A DNA stretch of 64,000 bases from Devosia aurantiaca (GCF_011058215.1 NZ_JAALFG010000002.1:744001-808000); one strand, 5' to 3'. Shown: positions 37,711 to 49,139, counted from the first letter of the stretch. The notes: generated by a model from the sequence alone, not told the origin. Numbers and translations: made by a program.

Positions 37711-38019
37711 ATGGCTGTTCGCGTTAAGAACAATCTGGGAATCGGTGATGATGCCGGTTCGGAGGCACTGGCCGAAGTGATCGAGGCTGCCAAGCAGACT
37801 GCCCCTATGGTGCAGCGTCTCGCCTTGCACCGCGACCGCTTTGACCTGGCAATCAAGGAACTTGAAAGCGAACGCTTCGAGATCCTGTCCCGCCGGGACA
37901 ATCTGCGCCGGCAGGTCGAGGCCATCGAAAGCGGCTTTGCCATGCATCTGGCCGATATCGAAGCCACGCTCAAGATCTACGAGAGCGGCATCGCCGTGCA
38001 CAACCAGCCCGAGAGCTGA
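37711..38019 (+). CDS. small coiled-coil protein, paralogue B
   Basis: 102 residues with coiled coil ELESERFEILSRRDNLRRQV and the shared end V-E-A-I-E-S-G-F-A-M-H-L-A-D-I-E-A-T-L-K then I-Y-E-S-G-I. Clear tandem duplication of the 37285 gene. ATATCCACA at 37661-37669 precedes the start by about 42 bp as in the other copy; GAGG serves as ribosome site. Confidence 0.65.
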   Translation: MAVRVKNNLGIGDDAGSEALAEVIEAAKQTAPMVQRLALHRDRFDLAIKELESERFEILSRRDNLRRQVEAIESGFAMHLADIEATLKIYESGIAVHNQPES

Positions 38020-38028
38020 GCCAACAGC

Positions 38029-38238
38029 CTAGTTGTCGTTGGCACCGACGACGAGAAAGTTCGGCCGGCTGCGCAGCACCTTGTGCTGACGATGATCACG
38101 GGCAGCGGGTTTCACCGGCTCCACCGCACGCGTATTGCCCGCGCCGAGTTCCACGAGCGGGAAAACGGCCTTGTTGCGGGCCGGCACTGACGTGTCCGTG
38201 CTGCGCGCATTCTGGGTGGTGATGAGCGTGTGAATCAT
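38029..38238 (-). CDS. small basic hypothetical protein
   Basis: About 69 residues, M-I-H-T-L-I-T-T-Q-N, with Arg/Lys-rich composition and a C-terminus NFLVVGANDN. GGGGG at a fair distance before ATG 38238. It converges with paralogue B. Not recognised. Confidence 0.45.
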   Translation of the reverse strand: MIHTLITTQNARSTDTSVPARNKAVFPLVELGAGNTRAVEPVKPAARDHRQHKVLRSRPNFLVVGANDN

Positions 38239-38472
38239 GGTTGCCCCCATTTAAAACAGAGTTAACGCCACAGATTTGGCGAAGCAACACCGGCGCTTCG
38301 ACTTACCCACATCTTCGTGCTGCATGGCTGCAATTTCGTGACGATCCGCCGTCACCCTTCCCCGCGCCCTTGGCAACCGCTACACTTCGTGATCCGTTTC
38401 CTGCTGACATTGTGTGACAGAGACCCCATCTAAGGGGTCATCCGTTCATTCCCAAGTCCGATCGCGAGCGCC

Positions 38473-41060
<2,588 letters not shown>

Positions 41061-41106
41061 CGGCCTTCTCGAATTTTCGAGACTTCGACGCATCCGACCT
41101 TCGGTC

Positions 41107-41169
41107 GGCAAATCGCTCCAGTGGAGCGATTTGAGTGGAGAAGGCCATGAGAGCTATGCTCGAATGGCA
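41107..41169. repeat. 63 bp repeat, copy 1, left of the AT-rich island
   Basis: Contains an inverted repeat AAATCGCTCC-AGT-GGAGCGATTT (41110-41132), then GAGTGGAGAAGGCC and ATGAGAGCTATGCTCGAATGGCA. It is nearly identical to 44383-44446. The two copies enclose the HEPN/ATPase island and DUF559 relic. Confidence 0.8.
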
Positions 41170-41251
41170 GGCAAGGCTCAGGGACGAGGTCAAGCGGCTG
41201 CGGGAGATGGAGCTTGATACGCTAGAGGGATCCGGCATGACTGACGCGTAG
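41147..41251 (+). CDS. mini-ORF resembling the UvrB C-terminus
   Basis: 34 codons: M-R-A-M-L-E-W-Q-A, then [19 protein letters not shown], ending S-G-M-T-D-A. The second half copies the last residues of UvrB 90-190 bp upstream with diverged codons, so it is a duplicated tail carrying a UVR-type helix rather than a simple read error. Preceded by GAGAAGG. Whether it is translated is unknown; it may be a remnant created when the repeat inserted. Confidence 0.4.
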   Translation: MRAMLEWQARLRDEVKRLREMELDTLEGSGMTDA

Positions 41252-41491
41252 CTGCCCGCAAGTGCTCCGCAACGCATACGGATCGTCGAACTATCAAAAG
41301 TCCGTACCTAGTGTCTTTGTGGCCATCGCTTATGCGTACGATTAGCGCATTGTGTCAGCTCGACAATAATTCGCACCGTAGACCGCGTCGCTGCCGCATC
41401 GCTGAGTTCACGTCGAGACACTATATTTCTTAATTTGCTGGACCTGCCTCCGCGAATCTTCTCTCTTACCTCCGTTTTGGAGGGGGAAGAC

Positions 41492-42202
41492 GTGTCGTCG
41501 CTTAATCTGCCAACGTATTATCAAAGTCTAAACGACAATGCGGCTGCCATACTTGGCGCACTAGCCAAAGATCAAGAATCCCTAGCTCGGCAGATCGCTT
41601 CTCACAACTTCTTAGCCGACTTCCCGGCATTAGTGTCAGCAATCCGTTCCCGACCAGAAAGTAATATGCTTTCGTTGGCCGAGAAAGAGTATCAATATGC
41701 TCTGTATGCTATCGCTACTGGGAGCTATCGACATGCTTTCGCAAGTTTGCGGTTGGCAATGGAACTCGCACTGAGTTCAATCCTGTTCTCCGCTCACGAA
41801 ATTAGATACCATCAATGGTCCGCTGGTGACGCAGACATAAACTGGAATTCTATCGTGGAAGACGAAGGCATTTTCTCAAAGAATTTCATCAAGGCGTTCT
41901 TCCCAGATTTAGCCGACCAAGGCACCCAATATAGGGCAATCGCGAAAGCGGCTTATCGTGAATGTTCACAATACGTGCACGGTAACATGAAAACTCATTC
42001 CGATGTCGGGCTGGAGGTGAGGTTTCGCAAGGAAGTATTTATGGCATGGCACGATCTTGCTGAAACGTTCCACTTATGCCTTGTATTCGCCTTCGCCGCT
42101 AGGTTCGCCCTGGGTCTGGATAAGTCTCAGCTAAGCGATATTCGCCACATCTTAACCGAAAATATCGGTCAGCTGACTGGCATCCAGTCACTAAACACCT
42201 GA
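41492..42202 (+). CDS. HEPN-like protein, candidate defence effector
   Basis: 236 residues, all-helical in character. I choose GTG 41492 because GGAGGGGG at 41479-41486 precedes it; the frame is open further upstream but without a ribosome site. Region YALYAIATGSYRHAFASLRL resembles the HEPN A-x-x-G-x-Y…A…L-R-x-A-x-E pattern, and A-Y-R-E-C-S-Q-Y-V-H-G gives R-x6-H, compatible with the HEPN catalytic motif. It is 7 bp upstream of an ATPase gene and AT-rich (about 45-50% GC in sampled lines against about 62% nearby). Effector function is inferred. Confidence 0.6.
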   Translation: MSSLNLPTYYQSLNDNAAAILGALAKDQESLARQIASHNFLADFPALVSAIRSRPESNMLSLAEKEYQYALYAIATGSYRHAFASLRLAMELALSSILFSAHEIRYHQWSAGDADINWNSIVEDEGIFSKNFIKAFFPDLADQGTQYRAIAKAAYRECSQYVHGNMKTHSDVGLEVRFRKEVFMAWHDLAETFHLCLVFAFAARFALGLDKSQLSDIRHILTENIGQLTGIQSLNT

Positions 42203-42209
42203 GGCAGAA

Positions 42210-43819
42210 TTGAGTGACTTTTTCTTCCGTACCGAAGATCTGAAGCCTGACGAAGTTCTTGAGTACTTTGTTGAGACTCAGCAAGATCGTCAGATTATTA
42301 CAGCTTTAAAGAATCGAAATCCAACCATCGTTGTGGGAAGTCGAGGGGTTGGGAAATCTTTTCTTCTGCGCGTCGCGCAGCAGGAGATGCTTGATGAACT
42401 GGATGAGGAAGGTCTGTTCCCCGTATATCTCAGCTTCGTTCGTAGTTCGCTTCTGCAATCGCCAGATTCTCAACAGTTCAAGCACTGGATGCTCGCAAAA
42501 ATATGCGCCGCAACCATACGCGCATTGATGAAAGCCGGACGGCTTGCGTCAGTTCCCACTAGCGCTCAGCTTCTTGCTGGCGAAGGGCAAGTACCAGAGA
42601 CCACAGCTACGAATATAGAGAAGATTGCGGACGCTTTCGAAGCGTCGTGGAAAGATCCTCAAAAGGTTATCAACACAGACTCGGTTCCTTCGATAGACGA
42701 CCTGAAAATTGCGTTTGAGGACTTGTCAGACGAGCTTGGCCTAAAGAGATTTGTCCTTCTGATCGACGAGGCGGCCCACATATTCCTGCCGGAACAACAG
42801 CGACAATTCTTTACGCTGTTTAGAGATCTTCGAAGTCATTGCGTCACATGCAATGCTGCTGTCTATCCCGGAGTGACCAGCTATGGAGAAACATTCCAAC
42901 CCGTCCATGACGCAACAATGCTCTCGATCGACAGGGACGTTCAGTCCACGACATATATCGAGAACATGCGGGAAATTGTCGAAAAGCAGGCCGAGTCAGG
43001 AACGCTTAAAAATATTGCGCAAAATGGTCGTAATTTTGCCATTCTTGCTTACGCAGCGTCCGGCAATCCGCGCATTCTACTAAAAACATTAGCGGCAGCA
43101 CCGAAGGTTAATTCTACAGAGGTGACAAACGTTATTCGTGATTATTATAGAACGGATATTTGGGCGGAGCACTCTACGCTATCCGAAAAATATATGGGCC
43201 ATCGGAGCGTTATCGATTGGGGCCGCTCGTTTGTCGAAAGCGTGATTATCCCTGACGTAAAAGCAAGAACGACGCGTATCTCGCGTCCGACAAATCTACC
43301 AGTGCATATTTTTGGCTACATAGGGACGCGCCCGCCGTTGTGAAGGAGGCGCTACGTGTGCTTGCTTACACTGGTATTGTGAATGAACAAGCTTCGGGGA
43401 TCAAAGCTTCTCGCGGTGAGATTGGTACGCGATATATGATTAACCTCGGCTGTCTATTCGCGCAGGAGTCTGCTCCTACCGTGAATGCGTTTGAAATCGC
43501 ATCGGAACTCACGCCCAAGCGCATGACCGAGTATGGCGCCAATCATCCTGCGTATCGCAGGCTTCTAGAACATGATGCTCAGATAGGGACGAGCAACGGC
43601 CCGTTTTCACTTCAAGCGCAAATGGAAAAGTCCATCGATGTTTTGGATATATCACCGTGGCAAAAGGAGAAACTGCTTGAGTTGGGCCTAGAAACCGTCG
43701 GCGAAGTGTTTGGTGCGACAGAAGAGAAGCTGAAAGAGGCTTTATATGTTGGAAGCAAAAGAGCGAGGCGAATGAGAAACGCTGCAGTCGCGGCGGTTCT
43801 TGAGTACCTTTCTGGATAA
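42210..43819 (+). CDS. ORC/Cdc6-like AAA ATPase with C-terminal helix-hairpin-helix (frame break)
   Basis: 536 residues joined. TTG 42210 follows GAGG. Walker A GSRGVGKS at ~43-50, Walker B FVLLIDEA at ~181-188, a sensor-like S-G-N-P-R-I-L-L around residue 285, then a winged-helix-like region (APAVVKEALRVLAYTGIV) and a C-terminal helix-hairpin-helix (LLELGLETVGEVFGATEEKL). The frame breaks at T run 43309-43313 (five; six reads H-I-F-W-L-H-R-D-A-P-A-V-V). Such proteins are labelled ORC-CDC6 family ATPase. AT-rich, with the HEPN-like gene as partner: likely horizontally acquired. Confidence 0.72.
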
Positions 43820-43872
43820 TTACATAACGGCCGTCCCTGTTTGGAGGATGGGGAACAGAAGACGGATCTGCG

Positions 43873-44221
43873 CTAGCCTCTTGCCTCGCTCAAAATCTCG
43901 CGCAGCACCTCGAACACGCCCTCCGCATTCCCCAACGCATCCGCATTGCTGAACCGCAGCGCGGGAACGCCCCGGCCTCCAGAAACGCCGTTCGAGCCGC
44001 ATCCGCGCAATCGCCTGGTCGAAATAGTGGCTGTCGCCATCGATCTCGACGATCAGCTTTCGCTTCTTGCAGACGGAATCCACCACATAGGGCCCGACCG
44101 GCGCCTGCCGCCGCCAATGCATCCCGGTCTCGCGCCAGGGATGAAGCACCGCCCAAAACGCCTGCTCAGCCGCCGTCGGATTGCGGCGCTAACTGCGCGC
44201 GAAGGTGATCTTGTCGGTCAT
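43873..44221 (-). pseudogene. DUF559 endonuclease-like protein, disrupted
   Basis: A DUF559 (Vsr-like fold) protein is recognisable: RRNPTAAEQAFWAVLHPWRE, GPYVVD, CKKRKLIVEIDGDSHYFDQ (with the fold's acidic E-I-D-G), then in another frame AARTAFLEA and in a third ALRFSNADALGNAEGVFEVL. It has an in-frame stop at 44189-44191 (where R-K-L-R-R-N is expected) and two one-base losses at about 44003-44004 and 43974-43975. Either a true relic or several read errors; the stop favours decay. Confidence 0.6.
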
Positions 44222-44382
44222 GGTTCCCTCGGAAGGGACGATAGCAGAGCTGCAAGGGGAGAACACCCCCACCCGGCCTCCCCCTTGAGGAGGGGAGGAG
44301 TGGGCTCCACTCGTGGGCACCATCGTGCCACACCCCGGATGGAGCTCCTCCCCCGACTTACGGGGACTGCGATCCGGCCGCA

Positions 44383-44446
44383 GGCAAAATCGCCCCAGTG
44401 GAGCGATTTTAGGAGAGAAGGCCATGAGAGCTATGCTCGAATGGCA
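44383..44446. repeat. 64 bp repeat, copy 2, right of the AT-rich island
   Basis: Matches 41107-41169: AAAATCGCCCCAGTGGAGCG, then GATTTTAGGAGAGAAGGCC and ATGAGAGCTATGCTCGAATGGCA, in the same orientation. The inverted repeat is imperfect here. Preceded by a separate G/C-run palindrome (44268-44299). Confidence 0.8.
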
Positions 44447-44517
44447 AGGGTGGGGGCCTTCGCTTCTACGCCAATCAACGCATTGCCCCGCACGCCGTCC
44501 CGCGCCACCCTGCCCCC

Positions 44518-44799
44518 ATGCACCTCTCCAATGGCGGCCCGCCCCTCGATGACGACGACACCCACACCCCACCCTGGGGCAAGAACGGCATCGGCACCTA
44601 CTTCCTTTGGGCCGCCGCCAAGAAGCGAGCTTTCGACGCGCCCTTCGACATAGCCAGACGCCGTGCCCAACGCGCGGCGATGATCGGCCTGACCTACGAG
44701 GAATACACGCTCGAAATCCTCGAACGCGGCCGCTACCTCAACGCCGCCGACACCACCCGCATCGCCGAAATCATCAGCAAGCGCCCCGTCCGCTACTAA
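44518..44799 (+). CDS. hypothetical protein
   Basis: 93 residues, M-H-L-S-N-G-G-P-P-L-D-D-D-D, then GKNGIGTYFLWAAAKKRAFD and GLTYEEYTLEILERGRYL. No signal or membrane segment. Codon use resembles the chromosome, unlike the preceding island. Family unknown. Confidence 0.6.
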   Translation: MHLSNGGPPLDDDDTHTPPWGKNGIGTYFLWAAAKKRAFDAPFDIARRRAQRAAMIGLTYEEYTLEILERGRYLNAADTTRIAEIISKRPVRY

Positions 44800-44872
44800 A
44801 CCCAATCTATCCCGCTTCTCCCCGCCCTGCCCCTCTGCCGCACACTCCCCGCTCCCAAGCCAGGAGTTTGCC

Positions 44873-45238
44873 ATGCCACCCCGCCGCACGCCTATCACCC
44901 GCCGCCAGTACCGCGACTACATGCATGTGCGCGAAACGCTCGCCGACCTCAAAATCGATCTCCGCTGCCACCTCGCCGGCGAAAGTTTTGGGGGCATCGA
45001 AGCCGTGCTGGCGCGGCGGTTCATGGCCGATGCCGCACGCCTCGTGGCCCGCGAGCCCGGTGGCCGATCGCTTTACCGGCTCCCCGCTACTGGCGACATC
45101 CCGCGCGAAGCCATGCATGCGGCGCTTCATGATGTCGGCATCGCCCTCGCGGCCTTCGTTCGGGCCCATTACGACTATGAACCCGACGAGCTCTGGATCG
45201 AAGGCGAGGAGACTGGTTGGAGCGCCGACCCGACCTGA
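44873..45238 (+). CDS. hypothetical protein
   Basis: 121 residues: RRTPITRRQYRDYMHVRETL, ARRFMADAARLVAREPGG and a C-terminal Y-D-Y-E-P-D-E-L-W. GGAG precedes the ATG. It is helical and soluble in character. Not recognised. Confidence 0.55.
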   Translation: MPPRRTPITRRQYRDYMHVRETLADLKIDLRCHLAGESFGGIEAVLARRFMADAARLVAREPGGRSLYRLPATGDIPREAMHAALHDVGIALAAFVRAHYDYEPDELWIEGEETGWSADPT

Positions 45239-45598
45239 AACTTATCCCCGCGCCCGAAACCGGTGGCATCCTTCCCCCATTCCCGCCGACAACACGCGGC
45301 ACCGACGAAGCGCCGGGCGGGAAGACGGGCCATCCGGGGTCGCCTGGAAGGATGCGTGGATGCCGACACTGGCCAGGTGAGCGTGCGGTGTTGGGGAAAT
45401 GGGAACTCGCGCACCCGCCTCGAAACCAAGCAATCGCCGTCACCATTGGGTGGGCTGCTCGAGGCGTGCGCACAAAATCCCGATCGTGCGAAGCGGCTTT
45501 CGCCTCTTCACTACCAATTTTTTGGGGCGAAAGCCGCTTCTCACCGTGCTCCAACCGGAAGCCCCTGGGCCGGCCGGCGCTTTGGCACGTCCAAATGA
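45239..45598. other. 360 bp non-coding region with a long inverted repeat
   Basis: Contains perfect 15 bp arms GAAGCGGCTTTCGCC (45490-45504) and GGCGAAAGCCGCTTC (45526-45540) around a 21-base loop that includes TTTTTT (45519-45523). No coding frame is convincing. Confidence 0.6.
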
Positions 45599-45630
45599 AA
45601 CGGGGTGCCCGGCGAACCGGACACCCCGTT
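45599..45630 (-). terminator. terminator of the secreted hypothetical gene
   Basis: Stem AACGGGGTG-C-CCGG / CCGG-A-CACCCCGTT (45599-45612/45617-45630) with loop CGAA; on the minus strand it is followed by TCATTTGG. Downstream of the stop at 45679. Confidence 0.6.
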
Positions 45631-45678
45631 GAACCGGGAACACGGGGGCGATCTGCTCCCGGCTTGTCTTGGAAAACT

Positions 45679-46098
45679 CTAGTTCTTCTTCACCTGGCCT
45701 GGAGCGCTATCCTTGGCCGCGCCCTCCTGCTGGCCGGGCGCAGAGTCCTTGGCCGGACCATCCTGCTGGCCGGGCGCGAATGGGCGGGCACTGTTGTTGT
45801 TGCCATTGCCGTTGTTGCCATCCCCGATGCTGGCCTGCAGCACGGTCAGCAATTCGGGCGTGATGCGAACGGCGGTGCAGACCGATTCCAGCGTTGCCGG
45901 ATCCTCGATGCCGCAGACCTGGGCGGCAAAGTTGGTCGAAAGCGACACGGTATCGGGCACCTGGCCCACGCCGACATTGAGCTGGGTGGCCAGATCGGCG
46001 CGGACGCCGCTCAGTTCGATGACCACGGTGTCCTGCGCCAGCACTGCGCTCGAGGCGAGCAGGCCGGCAGCAAAAGCCAGGATGGAAAGTCTACGCAT
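45679..46098 (-). CDS. secreted hypothetical protein
   Basis: 139 residues. Signal peptide MRRLSILAFAAGLLASSAVL. The mature part has two cysteines and then a disordered tail with two G-Q-Q-(D/E)-G-(P/A)-A-K-D-S-A-P repeats. The stretch GNNGNGNNN is low complexity. Periplasmic; family not recognised. Confidence 0.65.
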   Translation of the reverse strand: MRRLSILAFAAGLLASSAVLAQDTVVIELSGVRADLATQLNVGVGQVPDTVSLSTNFAAQVCGIEDPATLESVCTAVRITPELLTVLQASIGDGNNGNGNNNSARPFAPGQQDGPAKDSAPGQQEGAAKDSAPGQVKKN

Positions 46099-46284
46099 TT
46101 GGTTCTCCTCAGGAAGGACCCTCGCCCTTATAATTCCCCAAGCACAACGTTTGTTCCTGCTAAGCGATTGTTTTTGTTATGACAATTCGCTTATAGCCTT
46201 TGTCAGCCTCCCGTCAGCCACCGCGCCGGGCAACTTCCCACCCCTGGCTCGTTTCTCTCCCACTCACAAAGGAGAAGCGACCCG

Positions 46285-46791
46285 ATGGTCAAGGAACACC
46301 ACGACAACGACAAGAGCCCGGCCGAAATCCAGGATCGCATCTGGGAACTGGCCAAGAAGATCGATTTTTGCATGTTCACCACCTGGGATGGCGAACGGCA
46401 GCGCTCCCGCCCCCTCTCCGCCCGCCCGGAGCGCGAGAACCATGCCATCTATTTCCTCGTCGATGCCGAGGGTGAAAAGAACTGGCAGGTCGACAAATTC
46501 CCCTGGGTCTCCTGCGCCTGGGCCGACAACAGCAATTTCAACTACGTCGTTGTTTCCGGCAACGCCAAGGTCACCAATGACCGCGTCAAGATCAAGGATC
46601 TCTGGACCGATTTCGACAAGGCCTGGTGGGAAGACGAAAACGACCCCTCCATCCGCCTTTTGACGGTCACGCCCGAAGATGCCGAGCTTTGGGACAGCCC
46701 CGGCAAGCTCGTGTCCTTCGCCAAGATGGCCGTAGCCGCCGTCACCGGCAAGGGCCCGGAAATGGGGACCAATGAAAAGGTAAACCTCTAG
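46285..46791 (+). CDS. pyridoxamine 5'-phosphate oxidase-fold protein (general stress type)
   Basis: 168 residues with the split-barrel flavin-binding fold: KIDFCMFTTWDGERQRSRPL, AIYFLVDAEGEKNWQV and W-W-E-D-E-N-D-P-S, matching the general stress protein 26 subgroup. These bind FMN or F420-like cofactors; substrate unknown. GGAG before ATG 46285. Confidence 0.85.
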   Translation: MVKEHHDNDKSPAEIQDRIWELAKKIDFCMFTTWDGERQRSRPLSARPERENHAIYFLVDAEGEKNWQVDKFPWVSCAWADNSNFNYVVVSGNAKVTNDRVKIKDLWTDFDKAWWEDENDPSIRLLTVTPEDAELWDSPGKLVSFAKMAVAAVTGKGPEMGTNEKVNL

Positions 46792-46867
46792 TAACATCTG
46801 GCAACGGCGGGAACCAACGCCCGGAGCAAACCCTTGCAGGACACCTTTTAACCCAAGGAATCCTCCC

Positions 46868-47484
46868 ATGCTTCGTCGCAATATTCTCGCCGCTGCCGCC
46901 GTTTTGCCCGTCGCTGCGATCGCCAGCCGCGCCTTCGCCCAGGACGCAGCCGCCCCCGCCAACGAAACCGCGCCCGCAGCAGAAACCGCACCCGCCGCCG
47001 GTGCCGCCGCCCCCGCCATGGGCGAAGCCGAAATGAACCATGCCGAGCAGACGAGCATGGTCGGCGCTCTCTCGCTCCTCCAGAGCCGCTTGGCGCTGCA
47101 GAACGCTGAAAACGACCAGGTCAAGGCATTTGCCCAGTTCGAAGTCACCGAACAGGAAACCATCGCCGACATCCTCAAGTCGATGCAGTCCGGTGCTGCC
47201 GAAGCGAGCGCAGAAGTGCCCTCCCCGCCGATGCCGACCTGATGGCCATGGTCGATGAAGCCGGCCAGGCCAAGCTCACCGAACTGCAGGGCCTGACCGG
47301 CGCCGAATTCGACAGCGCCTATGTCGCCGCCAACCTCGAAGGCCATCAGCAGCTGCTGGCCATACAGGAAGAATATCTCAGCGCCGGCACCAACCGCGAG
47401 CATGTCAACGTCACCAAGCTTGCCAAGGGCATGATCACCGAGCACATCGCGCATCTCGAAGCCCTTCAGGGCGCGCTCGGCTAA
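46868..47484 (+). CDS. DUF4142 secreted protein (frame break)
   Basis: About 205 residues. Signal peptide (MLRRNILAAAAVLPVAAIAS), an Ala/Pro/Glu-rich linker, then a helical DUF4142-like domain: QSRLALQNAENDQVKAFAQF … GLTGAEFDSAYVAANLEGHQ … ITEHIAHLEALQ. The two halves lie in different frames; C run 47223-47226 (four) needs a fifth to read P-S-P-A-D-A-D-L-M. Periplasmic ferritin-like helical bundle by family. A terminator follows. Confidence 0.8.
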
Positions 47485-47521
47485 TTTATTCGACGCCTGA
47501 TGCCTCGGTGCTACAATCAAT

Positions 47522-47546
47522 GGCGGCGCCCTTCAAAGGCGCCGCC
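47522..47546 (+). terminator. terminator of the DUF4142 gene
   Basis: Stem GGCGGCGCC/GGCGCCGCC (47522-47530/47538-47546) with loop CTTCAAA, followed by ACATCTTT. Confidence 0.7.
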
Positions 47547-47580
47547 ACATCTTTAAGCATCAGCAAACTGGAGGCACCGC

Positions 47581-48039
47581 ATGCATATGTTCTCACTCTC
47601 GAGTTTGCTTGCGTCGCCCAGCGAGGCAGCATTGTCGGTCATGGCCGCGTCGAAGTCTCGCCGTTCGAACCATGCTTCCGCACTTTTCAAGCTTTTGCCG
47701 CTGGCTTTCGCAGGTTGTGCCATGATCGCACCCGTTTTGGCCGCGCCGATCACCGCTCGGGTCTCCGGCGGCACGGTTGCTATCTATTCGGGCCCGAGCG
47801 ACCGATACACCGTCATCGGCTATGTCGAAAATGGCACCGAGCTTCCAATCGACCGGTGCACGCAGGTCGATCGCGAATCCCGTTTCGGCGGCATTGCCGA
47901 TAGCGGTCATGTGCTGAGCGGCGCCGATGCAGGTCAGTGGTGCCGCATCCCCGACTACGGCTGGGTAAGCCGCAACGATCTGGTCGGCCGTGGCTTGGTC
48001 AACGTGACGCCACCGGACTTCAGCGGCCCGGGGTGGTGA
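47581..48039 (+). CDS. secreted SH3-domain protein
   Basis: 152 residues. ATG 47581 follows GGAGG at 47570-47574. A long N-terminal segment precedes the hydrophobic signal core (LFKLLPLAFAGCAMIAPVLA). The mature part is a bacterial SH3-like domain (VAIYSGPSDRYTVIGYVENG) with cysteines in D-R-C-T and Q-W-C-R. Its stop abuts the end of hemH. One of four SH3-type genes in the window. Confidence 0.75.
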   Translation: MHMFSLSSLLASPSEAALSVMAASKSRRSNHASALFKLLPLAFAGCAMIAPVLAAPITARVSGGTVAIYSGPSDRYTVIGYVENGTELPIDRCTQVDRESRFGGIADSGHVLSGADAGQWCRIPDYGWVSRNDLVGRGLVNVTPPDFSGPGW

Positions 48040-49060
48040 TCAGATCCAGCCGCTGAGCTCGCGTCGCACCATGGCTTCGATCATGTCCATGCCGGAGGGC
48101 GAGGCGTTGAGGCACGGGATATAGGCGAACTGCTCGCCGCCAGCATGCATGAAGGTTTCCTTGCCGCCCATCGCGATTTCTTCCAGCGTCTCGATACAGT
48201 CAGCCGAGAAAGCCGGAGCAAGGATGGCCACCTTCTTCACGCCCTTGCCGGGCAGCGCTTCCAGCGTCTTGTCGGTATAAGGCTGCAGCCATTCCGTCGG
48301 CCCGAAACGGCTCTGGAACGTCACCATCAGCTTTTCCTTGGGCCAGCCAAGATATTCCCGCACCAGCCGCGTCGTCTTATAACATTGGCAATGATACGGA
48401 TCGCCCTTCTTGAGGTACTCGACCGGCATGCCGTGATAGGAGGTAATCACCAGATCCGGCTCGAACGGAAGCGCTTCGACGCCGTCGCGGATCGAATTGG
48501 CCAGCGTCTCGATATATTTTGGATCGTCAAAATAAGCTGGCGCAGTTCGCACTGCGGGCTGCCACCTCATGGTTTTGAGTGCGTCGAACGCCTTGTCATT
48601 GGCCGTCGCCGTCGTGGTCGCCGAATACTGCGGATAGAGCGGCACGAGCAGGATCTTCTGGCAGCCCTCGGCCTGCATTCGCTTCAGCACGCTTTCGGTC
48701 GACGGATTGCCGTAGCGCATGGCGAAATCGACAACGATATCCTCGCCCCTAGGCGCTGCGCTAAGCTTTCGGCCTGATTACGGGTGATGACGCGGAGTGG
48801 ACTTTCGTTTTTCTCGCGGTCCCAGATTTGCGCATAGGCATGACCGCTTTTTGTGGCCGGAAACTGAGGATGACGAGGTTGAGGATCGGCCACCAAAGAA
48901 GCTTGTTGGTTTCGATGACGCGAGGGTCCGAAAGGAACTCGCGCAAATAACGCCGCACATTCCAATAGTCGGTGCCGTCCGGTGTCCCGAGATTGAGCAG
49001 CAAAACGCCGATCTTCTGCTTGGGAACGGAGGGATGGTCGGGAGGAAGATGTGCGGACAT
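48040..49060 (-). CDS. hemH: ferrochelatase (two frame breaks)
   Basis: Inserts Fe2+ into protoporphyrin IX, the last step of haem synthesis, at the inner membrane. About 340 residues joined. Start ATG 49060, then IGVLLLNLGTPDGTDYWNVR and YLREFLSDPRVIE; the catalytic histidine motif D-L-V-I-T-S-Y-H-G-M-P and C-terminal ILAPAFSADCIETLEEI. Two breaks: T run 48848-48852 (five; six restores Q-K-S-G-H-A-Y-A) and C run 48746-48749 (four; five restores L-G-G-E-D-I-V-V-D-F-A). Losing HemH would be severe for an aerobe, so these are probably errors. Confidence 0.93.
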
Positions 49061-49139
49061 GGGCAAGATTGGAAAGGTTCCAGATTGGCCGGCACCTTAA
49101 CCTTTTGCGCCCACGCCGCAAGGCGGCGATGGGTCGCGT

